Assembly: GCA_930633525.1 (NCBI GenBank)
Contig: CAKNFP010000001.1
Coordinates: 310,001 to 374,000 of the forward strand
From: Hyphomicrobiales bacterium
Lineage (GTDB): Bacteria > Pseudomonadota > Alphaproteobacteria > Rhizobiales > Beijerinckiaceae
Reading direction: 5' to 3'
Length of the DNA: 64,000 nt
Below are positions 44,710 to 52,883 of the stretch, in pieces. Positions within the stretch are counted from its first letter, which is position 1, and each line of letters opens with the position of its first letter. A program made the translations under genes and the position numbers. The notes below the pieces were generated by a model, which saw only the letters and a list, made by a program, of their open reading frames with translations, did no database searches and was not told the DNA's origin.

Positions 44710-45647
44710 CGGCGTGTTACCAGGACACCGCCGGCGAGCGCGGCCAGCACGATCAGCCCCTGCACCAGGGTTTGCCACGCGAAGGGCAGGCCGGCGAAGA
44801 AGATGACATTGCCGATCATGCCCAGTACGAGCGCCCCGAGGATGGAGCCGACAGGCCCGCCGGAGCCGCCGGACAGGGCGGTCCCGCCGAGCACCACGGC
44901 CGAGATGGAGGACAGAGCAAGGCTCTGGCCAAGCAGTGGATCGCCGCTCGCTGTCTCGCCCGTGAGGCACAAGGCCGCGAAACCCGCGAAGAGTGCGGAG
45001 AGGACGAAGGCGCCGATGCGCACACGCGACAGGCTGAGGCCCGTCTGGAAGGCGCCGACACGGCTGCCACCGACCGCCAGCAGATGCGCCACGAAGGGCC
45101 GCCGCGCGAGAACCAGTGCAAAGGCGAGGCCGGCGAGGAGGATCCACAGCACCACCGGCAGGCCGAGCAACGTCGCGCCGTAGCTGCGCCAGAAAGCCTC
45201 CGGCACGGGCAGGCCCGCCTGCGGCATCACGAACAGGGCGGTTCCCGCGAAGACGATGCCGGTCGCGAAGGTGGTGACGATGGCCTGCAGCCGCAGCACG
45301 GCAATCAGGACGCCGTTGATGACGCCGCAGATGACGGCCGTGGCGAGACCAACGGCAAGGCCGGCGAAGATGGGCGCGAGCCCGTCGCCTCCCACCGCCG
45401 CGATGGTGCTGACCGTGACCACATTCACGAGCGCCGCGATCGCGCCGACCGAGAGGTCGATATCTCCGCCGAGCACCACATAGGTCTGGCCGATGGCGAC
45501 CAGCGCGAGCGGCAGGAAGGTGGTGAGGTTGGATTGCAGCACCGAGGGCTGCACGAAGCTCGGCTGCAGCGCCGTGTTGACGGCCACGAGCACCGCAAGC
45601 GCGATCAGCGTCAGCAGCCACGGCCGGGAACGGACCACCGCGCTCAT
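44706..45647 (-). CDS. Sugar ABC transporter permease (first)
   Basis: This 313-residue RbsC-type permease begins MSAVVRSRPWLLTLIAL and carries TYVVLGGDIDLSVGAIAALVNV, the signature of ribose-class permeases. The loop AVGGSRVGAFQTGLSLSRVR contacts the ATPase. The ATG overlaps the ATPase stop by four bases and its own stop overlaps the second permease. Confidence 0.93.
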   Translation of the reverse strand: MSAVVRSRPWLLTLIALAVLVAVNTALQPSFVQPSVLQSNLTTFLPLALVAIGQTYVVLGGDIDLSVGAIAALVNVVTVSTIAAVGGDGLAPIFAGLAVGLATAVICGVINGVLIAVLRLQAIVTTFATGIVFAGTALFVMPQAGLPVPEAFWRSYGATLLGLPVVLWILLAGLAFALVLARRPFVAHLLAVGGSRVGAFQTGLSLSRVRIGAFVLSALFAGFAALCLTGETASGDPLLGQSLALSSISAVVLGGTALSGGSGGPVGSILGALVLGMIGNVIFFAGLPFAWQTLVQGLIVLAALAGGVLVTRR

Positions 45648-47179
45648 GCGGCTTCTCCATAGGCCGCCCGCGTGAGATGGAAATGGTCGAGGGTCGGCCC
45701 GGCGAGTTCGGCGACGATGTGACCGCTGTTGAACACGAGCACGCGCTCGCACCATTCGATGAGCTCGGCATCCTCTGAGGAATAGATGAGGATGCTGGCG
45801 CCTTCGTCGGCGAGCTTGCGCATGATGGCGAGGAGATCGCCCTTGGCGGCGAGGTCGATGCCCTTGGTCGGATCGTCGAGCAGGAGCACACGCGGGCCGG
45901 TGGCGAGCCAGCGCGCGATGAAGATCTTCTGCTGGTTGCCGCCGGAGAGCGTGCCGATGGCGGCGTCGAGCCCGGCGTATTTGGTATTCAGGCTGTCGGC
46001 ATGGCGTGTCGCCAGAGGATCGAGTTCGGACGGCCGCACCAGCCGGCGCCGTTCGCGCACGAGAAGCGCCGCCACCAGATTCTCGAAGATGGAACGGCCG
46101 CTGAGGGCGGCATCCCGCCCGCGATCGCCCGACACATAGGCGAGGCCGCGACGGATGGCATCGGCCGTGCGCGTGACGGTGACGGGTTCGCCGGCGATGG
46201 TGACACGGCCGGCCGTGAAGGGCAGGGCGCCGAACAGACCTTGCAGCAGCGCCGACTGGCCCTGCCCCTGCAAACCGCCGAGGCCGACGATTTCGCCTGG
46301 GCGGAGCGACAGGGACACGTCGCGGACCCGCGCGTTGCGCACATTCTCGGCGGTGAGACGCGGCGGAGCCGCCGCCGGCGGCATGCGATGGCTGGTGATC
46401 GGATGAATGCGGGCGTCGCCGACCATGTGGCGCACCACCTGGTCTCGGTCGGTCTCGGCCGTGACGAGTTCCGCCACCGTCACGCCGCCCCGCATCACCG
46501 TGATGCGATCGGACACCGCGAAGACCTCGTCGAGGCGGTGGGAGATCATCAGCGTGGAGATGCCTTCGGCTTTGGCCGCGCGCAGGATCTCGAACAGGCG
46601 CGCGGACTGGCGCCCATCGAGCGCGGCCGTCGCTTCATCGAGGATGATGAGGCGTGGGCGCCGGGCAAAGACCTTGAGGATCTCCACGATCTGGCGGAGA
46701 TCCGGAGTCAGCTCGGCGACGATCGCGTCGGGCGTGAGTTCCGGCCCCACGACGTCGGCGAATTGGGCGATGAGGGTTTCCGCCTCGCTGCGCAGGCGGC
46801 GGCGATCGACGAAGCCGAGGCCGGTGCGCGGCTCACGGCCGAGGCCGATATTGGCCGCGACGCTCAATTGCGGGATGAGACTGAGCTCCTGGTAGAACAA
46901 CGCGATGCCTGCCTCTTCGGCATCGCGTGGGTTTCGGAATTGAACCGCCTGGCCGCCGACGGCGATGGCCCCGGCATCGGGTGCGACCGTGCCGGCGACC
47001 ACCTTGCAGAGCGTGGACTTGCCGCAGCCGTTGGCGCCGAGGAGGGCGTGGATCTCGCCCACCTCGACGCGCAAGCGCCCATCGGACAAGGCGACGACCG
47101 CGCCGAAGCGCTTGCCGACGCGCTCGGCGACGAGAAGCGCCGTGTCTGTTCCGCCTGTCGCGGCCTGGTCCGACGTCAT
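45644..47179 (-). CDS. Sugar ABC transporter ATP-binding protein, two domains
   Basis: This 511-residue RbsA/MglA-type tandem ATPase has an N-terminal domain with Walker A LGANGCGKSTLCK and a divergent signature LTPDLRQIVEI. Its Walker B is LIILDEATAALD. The second domain has the usual degenerate Walker A region (GLGGLQGQGQSALL), signature LSGGNQQKIFIARWL and Walker B VLLLDDPTKGID. This is the normal asymmetry for the family. Two bases separate it from the binding-protein gene. Confidence 0.95.
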   Translation of the reverse strand: MTSDQAATGGTDTALLVAERVGKRFGAVVALSDGRLRVEVGEIHALLGANGCGKSTLCKVVAGTVAPDAGAIAVGGQAVQFRNPRDAEEAGIALFYQELSLIPQLSVAANIGLGREPRTGLGFVDRRRLRSEAETLIAQFADVVGPELTPDAIVAELTPDLRQIVEILKVFARRPRLIILDEATAALDGRQSARLFEILRAAKAEGISTLMISHRLDEVFAVSDRITVMRGGVTVAELVTAETDRDQVVRHMVGDARIHPITSHRMPPAAAPPRLTAENVRNARVRDVSLSLRPGEIVGLGGLQGQGQSALLQGLFGALPFTAGRVTIAGEPVTVTRTADAIRRGLAYVSGDRGRDAALSGRSIFENLVAALLVRERRRLVRPSELDPLATRHADSLNTKYAGLDAAIGTLSGGNQQKIFIARWLATGPRVLLLDDPTKGIDLAAKGDLLAIMRKLADEGASILIYSSEDAELIEWCERVLVFNSGHIVAELAGPTLDHFHLTRAAYGEAA

Positions 47180-47181
47180 GA

Positions 47182-48225
47182 CTACTTGAAGTACTGCTGG
47201 GCTTCTTCCGGCGTGACGACCGCCGTGACCGACCAGTAACCCGGCTTGCCTTCGGCCTGTTTCAGCGCCTGCGCGAGGTTGGTGTTATCCACGAAGGGGA
47301 TCGGGATATAGATGGCATTGCCGTACTGGCCCTTGAACACGCCGTCCTTGAACTCCTTGCCCATCAGGCGATGCACGGCCACGTTGAGCGCGGAGGCCAT
47401 GACGCCGGGCGGGTTCACGGACGCGCCGGAGTTCAGCTTCTGCTCGGACCAGCGCGTCAGGAAGTCCTTGCGGATCTCGCCCGTGGCGGCGATCTGGTCC
47501 TTCTTGCCGGCAGCCTCGATGGCGCGCCAGGCTCCGTCAGCCATGCCGTCCTGGACCCAGACGCCATTGATGTTGGGATAGGTCGCGAGGAGGTTCTGCA
47601 TCACCTGCTGGCCCTTGGCCTGGTCCCAATCGGCATTGGCCTGGTTCAGCACCTTGATATCGGGATGCTTGGCGAAGACCTCGCGATAGCCGGCGACACG
47701 CATCTCGTTGGCGGGATGGCCCGCGATGCCGTTGATTGTGACGACGTTGCCCTTGTTATTCAGCGTCTTGGCCAGCCACTCGGCTGACTTCACCGCCCAG
47801 TCCTTCTGGTCGATGCCGACATAGATCGCGTCCTTGGAGGACACCTCGGCATCCGTCGACACGACGAGGATGTTGCGCCCTTTCGCCTGCGCGAACACGG
47901 GGTCGAAGGCCGTCGGGCTGTTCGGGTTGATGATGATGGCGTTGACGCCCTGGTTGATGAAGTTGCGCACATGGCCGATCTGCCCCTGCACATCGACGGT
48001 CGCGCTCTGCACCACCACCTCGACATTGACGCCCTTGGCCTTCCAGGCCGCGGCGGCGGCCTGCGCCTCTTCGATCATCTGGGTGCGCCATTCACTGCCG
48101 ACCCAGCCGTTGGACAGGCCGATCTTGAACGACTGCTGGGCGTGGGCGGCGCCCCCGAGGGTCACCATGGCACCCATGGCGACTGCGCCGAGAATGGCCC
48201 GGCGCGTAGCAGAACTGCTGATCAT
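47182..48225 (-). CDS. Sugar ABC transporter periplasmic binding protein
   Basis: This 347-residue exported ribose-class binding protein has signal peptide SSATRRAILGAVAMGAMVTLGGAAHA. The mature part starts QQSFKIGLSNGWVGSEWRTQM. Ligand-cleft segments include IIINPNSPTAFDPVF, STDAEVSSKDAIYVGIDQ and GVWVQDGMADGAWRAIEAAG. The second of two adjacent ATGs was chosen for its spacing of five from GGAGG. It is the first gene of the operon. The ligand cannot be named from sequence; the accompanying isomerase and dehydrogenase suggest a modified sugar or polyol. Confidence 0.94.
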   Translation of the reverse strand: MISSSATRRAILGAVAMGAMVTLGGAAHAQQSFKIGLSNGWVGSEWRTQMIEEAQAAAAAWKAKGVNVEVVVQSATVDVQGQIGHVRNFINQGVNAIIINPNSPTAFDPVFAQAKGRNILVVSTDAEVSSKDAIYVGIDQKDWAVKSAEWLAKTLNNKGNVVTINGIAGHPANEMRVAGYREVFAKHPDIKVLNQANADWDQAKGQQVMQNLLATYPNINGVWVQDGMADGAWRAIEAAGKKDQIAATGEIRKDFLTRWSEQKLNSGASVNPPGVMASALNVAVHRLMGKEFKDGVFKGQYGNAIYIPIPFVDNTNLAQALKQAEGKPGYWSVTAVVTPEEAQQYFK

Positions 48226-48266
48226 CATCTCCTCCCCGATTGTGTTCACTGCGGAACCTGGGGAGA

Positions 48267-48286
48267 GGATGTAATCGATTGCATCC
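48267..48286 (-). promoter_or_regulatory. LacI-type operator palindrome
   Basis: GGATGTAATCGATTGCATCC is a 20-base palindrome with one mismatched pair, centred on the CG dyad typical of LacI-family operators. It lies about 40 bases before the binding-protein start, where a repressor would block the operon promoter. Confidence 0.75.
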
Positions 48287-48385
48287 GCCGTCAAGGCACC
48301 TTTCCCACCGACTATTGGCGGATGCGCCGGGCTCGACCTTGAAAGGGGCGCGCGGAAAGGCCAGCGCGGCCCCGCCGCGCTGCTA

Positions 48386-48802
48386 TCAGGATGCTGTTGC
48401 CGGCTGCTCGACGGCGACGACCGTCAACTCATGCTGGCGTCCATCGCGGGCGATCCAATTGATCGACTGGCCGGGCGAGAGGCCGATCAGCGCCGTGCCG
48501 ATCGGCGTCATGATCGAGATCTTGCCGTCGGCGATATTGGCGTCGCCGGGATAGACCAGCGTGACGCGGCGCTTCTCGCCGTCGGCCGTCTCGTATTCCA
48601 GCGTCGAGCCCATGCGCACCGCGTTGCGGGGCACGGATTTATCGGCGACGACCGAAGCGCGGTCCATTTCAGCAAGAAGTTCTTCCGCCACTTCGGGGAT
48701 CCGGTCGAGAGCGGCTGTCGCCAGGCCGACGAGGCGTTCATATTCCGCTTCGCTCACCACAATCTTGGGCTTGCGCCGCTTCTTGGCTTGTGTGCTGGAC
48801 AT
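48386..48802 (-). CDS. rnk: Nucleoside diphosphate kinase regulator, GreA/Rnk family
   Basis: This 138-residue protein has a short coiled-coil-like N-terminal part (EYERLVGLATAALDRIPEVAEELLAEMDRASVV). The C-terminal GreA/GreB FKBP-like domain includes VRMGSTLEYETADGEKRRVTLVYPGDANIADGKISIMTPIGTALIGL. Rnk binds RNA polymerase but lacks the long coiled-coil of GreA. The ATG before SSTQAKKRRKPKIVVSEAEYE was chosen; an upstream extension has no family match. Its neighbours are unrelated. Confidence 0.88.
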   Translation of the reverse strand: MSSTQAKKRRKPKIVVSEAEYERLVGLATAALDRIPEVAEELLAEMDRASVVADKSVPRNAVRMGSTLEYETADGEKRRVTLVYPGDANIADGKISIMTPIGTALIGLSPGQSINWIARDGRQHELTVVAVEQPATAS

Positions 48803-49200
48803 CGGTCTTGGGATCCTGTGGATTGAGATTCTTAAGTCGAAATGCGGGTCCGTGCGCAATGCGCCTGGATGATCCGTAACATCATGGACAATGGGAGGCG
48901 CCTGAAGTCCGGGCGGTCGCACCTGCGGTTCCGTCAAAGCGCCCCCTGAGCTCGGGGCGCGCGGGGCCGAGCTCGGGGGCTAAAGGCCCGCGATCGGGCA
49001 AACCCGATGAACGTTGACGAAGAGAGTGGCGCCGGTTCTGATCATGGGCTTAACGTTGGCCCGTTCGTGCCGGAAGTCAAGGGAGCGCCATCGGGGCGCA
49101 GAAGGCGGCCGCCTGCCTGTTGGTAAGTGTGTCCGGATCCCGTGCCCTTCGCCGCAACTTGCCTTATGGTTGTGCCGTTGGAGTGCTTTGTGGGGTTGAT
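48803..49200. other. 398-bp intergenic region
   Basis: This gap lies between leftward rnk and the rightward Ntn-hydrolase gene. It contains a GC-rich inverted repeat (listed separately) and no frame with family resemblance. Promoters for both genes are expected here. Confidence 0.55.
48942..48979. repeat. GC-rich inverted repeat
   Basis: CCCCCTGAGCTCGG and CCGAGCTCGGGGG pair over 13 bases with one bulged T, around an 11-base GC loop. It lies about 140 bases upstream of rnk and 220 bases upstream of the Ntn-hydrolase. The role is unknown. Confidence 0.5.
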
Positions 49201-50265
49201 ATGCGGCGCAGGACATTTTGTGGACTTCTCGGCGGAGCGATCGCAGGCGTGGCGGGGCTGCGTCCGGACAGCGCAGCCGAGGCCTGCACCCGGGTGTTGT
49301 GGAACGACAACGCGCAGATGGTCGTCGTCGGCCGCACCATGGACTGGCCGGAATCCACCGAGCCGATCCTCACGGTCTTCCCCCGGGGCATGGCACGCGA
49401 CGGCGGACGCCTTGGTCCCGCGACCGTCGTGGAGGTCAACCCCGCGCGCTGGACCTCGAAATACGGCAGCCTGGTCACGACAGTCTATGGCATCGGCAGT
49501 GTCGACGGCCTGAACGAGCAGGGGCTCGCCGGGCATCTGCTCTATCTCAACGCGACCGACTTTGGCCCGCGCGATCCCGCCAAGCCCGGCCTGCAGGCGG
49601 GCCTATGGCTGCAGTTCGCGCTCGATAACGCGGCGACCGTTACCGAGGCGCTGGCGCTGCTCGAAACGATCCAGCCGGTGATGGTGGAGGCCCGTGGCCG
49701 CAAGGCGACGGTGCATCTGGCACTGGAGGACGCGACGGGCGACTCGGCGATCATCGAATATATCGACGGCAAGCCCGTCGTTCATCACGGTCGCGAATTC
49801 CGCGTGATGACCAACGACCCGTCCTATGACCAGCAACTCGTGCTGCTCAAGACGATGTCGGAGAAGAGCGAATTCGCGAACCCAAGCTCCAATACGCCCC
49901 TGCCGGGCAATGTCTCGCCGACGGATCGCTTCCAGCGCGCGGCCTATTACCAGCGTGTGCTGCCCGAGCCGAAGAGCGAGCGAGAGGCCGTCGCCTCGAT
50001 GTTCGCGCTGATGGCCAATGTATCCGTGCCCTTCGGCGCGCCCTACAAGAATTTCGGCGTGTATAACACCGAGTATCGGACAGTCTGCAACCTGACCAAC
50101 AAGGTCTATTTCTTCCAGCTGACCACAAGCCCCAGCGTCATCTGGGCAGGCCTGTCGCGCTTCGACCTGTCGCCCGGCGCGCCCGTCCTGATGCTCAACC
50201 CCGACAACATCGAGCTGAGCGGCAATGTGGCTGGCCAGTTCAAGCCGGAGAAGGCGCCGTTCTAG
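49201..50265 (+). CDS. Choloylglycine hydrolase family (linear amide hydrolase), exported
   Basis: This 354-residue Ntn-hydrolase of the penicillin V acylase/bile-salt hydrolase group has an N-terminal signal with a twin-arginine-like start (MRRRTFCGLLGGAIAGVAGL). The mature catalytic cysteine lies in AEACTRVLWNDNAQ, followed by GRTMDWPES and VDGLNEQGLAGHLLYLN. NFGVYNTEYRTVCNLTNKVYFFQ near the C-terminus also matches the family. In Gram-negatives such enzymes can cleave N-acyl-homoserine lactones or penicillin V, but the substrate here is unproven. A longer start would bury the signal. Confidence 0.85.
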   Translation: MRRRTFCGLLGGAIAGVAGLRPDSAAEACTRVLWNDNAQMVVVGRTMDWPESTEPILTVFPRGMARDGGRLGPATVVEVNPARWTSKYGSLVTTVYGIGSVDGLNEQGLAGHLLYLNATDFGPRDPAKPGLQAGLWLQFALDNAATVTEALALLETIQPVMVEARGRKATVHLALEDATGDSAIIEYIDGKPVVHHGREFRVMTNDPSYDQQLVLLKTMSEKSEFANPSSNTPLPGNVSPTDRFQRAAYYQRVLPEPKSEREAVASMFALMANVSVPFGAPYKNFGVYNTEYRTVCNLTNKVYFFQLTTSPSVIWAGLSRFDLSPGAPVLMLNPDNIELSGNVAGQFKPEKAPF

Positions 50266-50388
50266 GGGAGCGAAAAAAGCGCGTCGAGGCTCGGCGTTGC
50301 TATCGAATTCAGGGAGCCAACTGGCATTGTTGGGAAATTAAGCTCACGCTAGGGCGAGCAGCAACCGGGTTGTTTGTGGATCAGGACA

Positions 50389-51123
50389 ATGGGATGGGAG
50401 GCGCTCCGCCATTGGGGTGAAAACGTCGCTCGCGTCGAACCGCTGACCGGTGGGGTGGCCAATGACGTATGGAGCGTTCGCATCGACGGGCGACTTGCTG
50501 TCGCCCGTCTTGGCACACGCAGCGATGCTGATCTCGCTTGGGAGGCCGATCTTCTCCAGCACCTCGACCGCGAAGGTCTGACTGTACCAGTGCCGATCCC
50601 AACGACAGATGGTCGGCTGTTCGTGGACGGTCTGGTTGTGATGAAATATATGGAGGGCGGACCGCCCGAAACGGAGGACGACTGGCGTCGCGTGGCGGAC
50701 ACACTCCGCCAGCTTCACCAATCGACGCGGGGCTGGCCGCAACGGCCAGGCTGGCGTTCGTCTGTCGATCTCCTGCACGCCGAGACTGGAACCAGGATCG
50801 ACTTGGCCGCGATGCCGCCTGAGGGCGTTGCTCGATGCAGGGCAGCGTGGTCGCATCTCATTGGGCGCCAGACATGTGTTGTTCATGGCAACCCCAACAA
50901 CCCTGGTAATGTCCGCGTCACTGCAGGCAGGGTCGCGCTCATCGATTGGGACGAGTCGCATGTGGACGTCCCTGATCTTGATCTGGTGCTGCCGCACAAT
51001 GCGGCTGGCCTCGAAGGAGCCGCGCATGACATTGCCGCGCAAGCGTCAGCCGCTTGGGAGGCTGCCATTTGCTGGAAAGACGAATACGCAATCAGGCGGC
51101 TTGCCGAAGTTCGGGCTGTTTGA
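50389..51123 (+). CDS. APH-fold phosphotransferase-like protein with altered catalytic loop
   Basis: This protein of about 244 residues has an aminoglycoside-phosphotransferase fold: PLTGGVANDVWSV (glycine loop), VARLGTRSDADLAWEADLL and VVMKYMEGGPP (hinge). The catalytic loop reads VVHGNPNNPGN, with Asn where families have the catalytic Asp (HGD). The metal-binding motif ALIDWDESHVDVPDLDL is intact. The change may mean a non-catalytic or altered protein. Composition is a little less GC-biased than its neighbours, so acquisition by transfer is possible. The start could be a TTG five codons earlier. Acting on an antibiotic is not supported by sequence alone. Confidence 0.72.
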   Translation: MGWEALRHWGENVARVEPLTGGVANDVWSVRIDGRLAVARLGTRSDADLAWEADLLQHLDREGLTVPVPIPTTDGRLFVDGLVVMKYMEGGPPETEDDWRRVADTLRQLHQSTRGWPQRPGWRSSVDLLHAETGTRIDLAAMPPEGVARCRAAWSHLIGRQTCVVHGNPNNPGNVRVTAGRVALIDWDESHVDVPDLDLVLPHNAAGLEGAAHDIAAQASAAWEAAICWKDEYAIRRLAEVRAV

Positions 51124-51321
51124 TAGCGGCTTTTCCTTGCGCGGCACCTTCGCATCTTGCCCTGCAAGACGCTTAGACGTTCGTCTGCCTTCTGGAGCGT
51201 CGTCCAAATGCAGACCGAGAGCTTCCTACCAAATTGGGCCATTCGCCGCGACGGGCGCCTTAGCTCCTATCGCCAGCAGAAAAGCCGCCCGTGACGGCGG
51301 AGGCCCGCTCCTGGTCGCCCC

Positions 51322-52734
51322 TTAGTCGGCTTGGCCCCCCGCTGCCCGGCCCGCGACGCGGCCGAGGGTGACGGCGGTGAGGAGGCCGTTGCCGGAGAGA
51401 TAGCCGGCGGCCTTGGAGCCTGAGACGCCGCAGGCGGCGCCGCCTGCGGCAAAGAGGTTCGGCAGCGGCTGGCCGGCCGTGTCGAGCACGCGCGCCGCGT
51501 CGTCCACGACAAGGCCACCCTGGGTGTGGAAGAGCGCGCCGGTCACCTTCACCGCGCAATAGGGTGCCGTGAGCGCGGGCACGCCGGTAAAGTCTCGGCC
51601 GAAGGCATCGCGGCCGGCTCCTGCCTGGGTAGCCGCCGCCTTGGCCTCCGCCGTCGCGGTCATCGTTGACGTAAGCCCCTCAGCCGGCACGCCCATGCGC
51701 TCGGCCAAGGTCGGCCAGTCGTCGGCGGTGACGATCGCGCCCATGGCCTCGGCGCGCTTGTAGTCCTCGAACTGGCGGGTGATGTCGGCGATGCGGTGGT
51801 CGAAGACCGTCCAGGCGAGGCCCTGCGGCTGGCGCAGCACCTCGGCCGCCTGTTCCGAATAGCCGCGTGACTCGTCGCAGAAGCGCTCGCCCGCCAGATT
51901 CACCTGCACGCCGCCTTCGGTGATCGTCGCCCAGCTGATGAGGATGCCGGCGGGATGTGCGACGGAGCCGTGGCCCTGGTGGCCGGAGAGATGGCGGGTG
52001 GCCGCGCCAAGCGCCTCGCCCCAGAGGAGCGCGTCGCCCTTGTTGCCCTCGTGGCCGAAATAGAGCGCCTCGGCGAGGGAGGGGATGTGCTCCTTCACGA
52101 GATCCTTATTCCCGCCATAGCCGTTGCAGGCGAGAATGAGCTGGTCGCAGCCGACTTCATCGCGTGAGCCGTCGGGCCTGACGAAGGCGAGGCCGGTGAC
52201 GCGGTTGTCGGCGTCGGCAAAAAGCGTCGTGACATGGGCTTCGCAGAGAATGTCGATGCCGGCGTTCTCGGCGGCGCCACGCAGCGCGTCGATGAGTTCT
52301 TCGCCGGAGCGCGTCGGCAGGCCGTGCATGCGGCGCGCGCTGTGGCCGGGGTAGCTGAAGTCGGCGATCACGGAGAAGGGCAGGCCATAGGTGGCGCCGA
52401 GCCACTCGACGGCGGGGCCGGCTTCCCGGGTCACCAGCGCGACGAGGGCGGGGTCCGGCTCGTTCTTGGCCTTGGCCATGACGTCGGCGGCGAAGGTCTC
52501 CGGGCTGTCGGTGATGCCAGCATCCTTCTGCCAGCGGGTGCCAGCGGCGGGAATGAGGCCGGCGGAAAGGGCGGTCGAGCCGCGCGGGAGGGCGTCGCGT
52601 TCGAGAACAAGCACGTCCGCGCCGGCTTCGCGCGCCGCCAGTGCGGCGATGAGGCCGGCGGCGCCGGCACCGATGACGACGACCGGTACCGCGAACTCGA
52701 AGGTCTTGTCGCCGTCACGGATCACATCACTCAC
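51322..52734 (-). CDS. FAD-dependent oxidoreductase, fumarate reductase/KSTD-like
   Basis: This 470-residue flavoprotein has the dinucleotide-binding start VVVIGAGAAGLIAALAAREAGADVLVLERD. It also has ALSAGLIPAAGTRWQ and the C-terminal FAD segment LPNLFAAGGAACGVSGSKAAGYLSGNGLL. VKVTGALFHTQGGLVVDD matches the fumarate reductase flavoprotein group that also contains 3-ketosteroid dehydrogenases. It would reduce or form an activated C=C bond. It is divergent from the leuC-like gene across a 149-base spacer, which ties it to the catabolic island by context. Confidence 0.85.
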   Translation of the reverse strand: MSDVIRDGDKTFEFAVPVVVIGAGAAGLIAALAAREAGADVLVLERDALPRGSTALSAGLIPAAGTRWQKDAGITDSPETFAADVMAKAKNEPDPALVALVTREAGPAVEWLGATYGLPFSVIADFSYPGHSARRMHGLPTRSGEELIDALRGAAENAGIDILCEAHVTTLFADADNRVTGLAFVRPDGSRDEVGCDQLILACNGYGGNKDLVKEHIPSLAEALYFGHEGNKGDALLWGEALGAATRHLSGHQGHGSVAHPAGILISWATITEGGVQVNLAGERFCDESRGYSEQAAEVLRQPQGLAWTVFDHRIADITRQFEDYKRAEAMGAIVTADDWPTLAERMGVPAEGLTSTMTATAEAKAAATQAGAGRDAFGRDFTGVPALTAPYCAVKVTGALFHTQGGLVVDDAARVLDTAGQPLPNLFAAGGAACGVSGSKAAGYLSGNGLLTAVTLGRVAGRAAGGQAD

Positions 52735-52797
52735 GGAAGCCTCCCAGCATCAACCAGCCTTGAACGGACAGGAACCTGTCACATATCTAGGATATTA

Positions 52798-52810
52798 ATC
52801 TGTATTAGAA
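52798..52810 (+). promoter_or_regulatory. Candidate GntR-site half before leuC-like gene
   Basis: ATCTGTATTAGAA lies in the AT-rich spacer between the divergent flavoprotein and leuC-like genes. A 12-of-13 match (ATCTGTAATAGAA) lies just upstream of the GntR gene, suggesting a shared operator. Confidence 0.5.
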
Positions 52811-52883
52811 TTAAAACAAGATTTGCCATGGAAAGGCAATTGAGCGTAATCTTTCTCAAGGAGAGGCAAGAAGGACAAGGCCG

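Noticed and set aside
44710..45891. A 711-residue reading of the second permease extending across the first permease
   Set aside because: The extension is out of frame with the real first permease. The normal permease start overlaps its stop as ATGA.
50389..51123. An antibiotic-resistance aminoglycoside phosphotransferase
   Set aside because: The fold matches, but the catalytic Asp is Asn and there is no resistance context, so a resistance call is unsupported.
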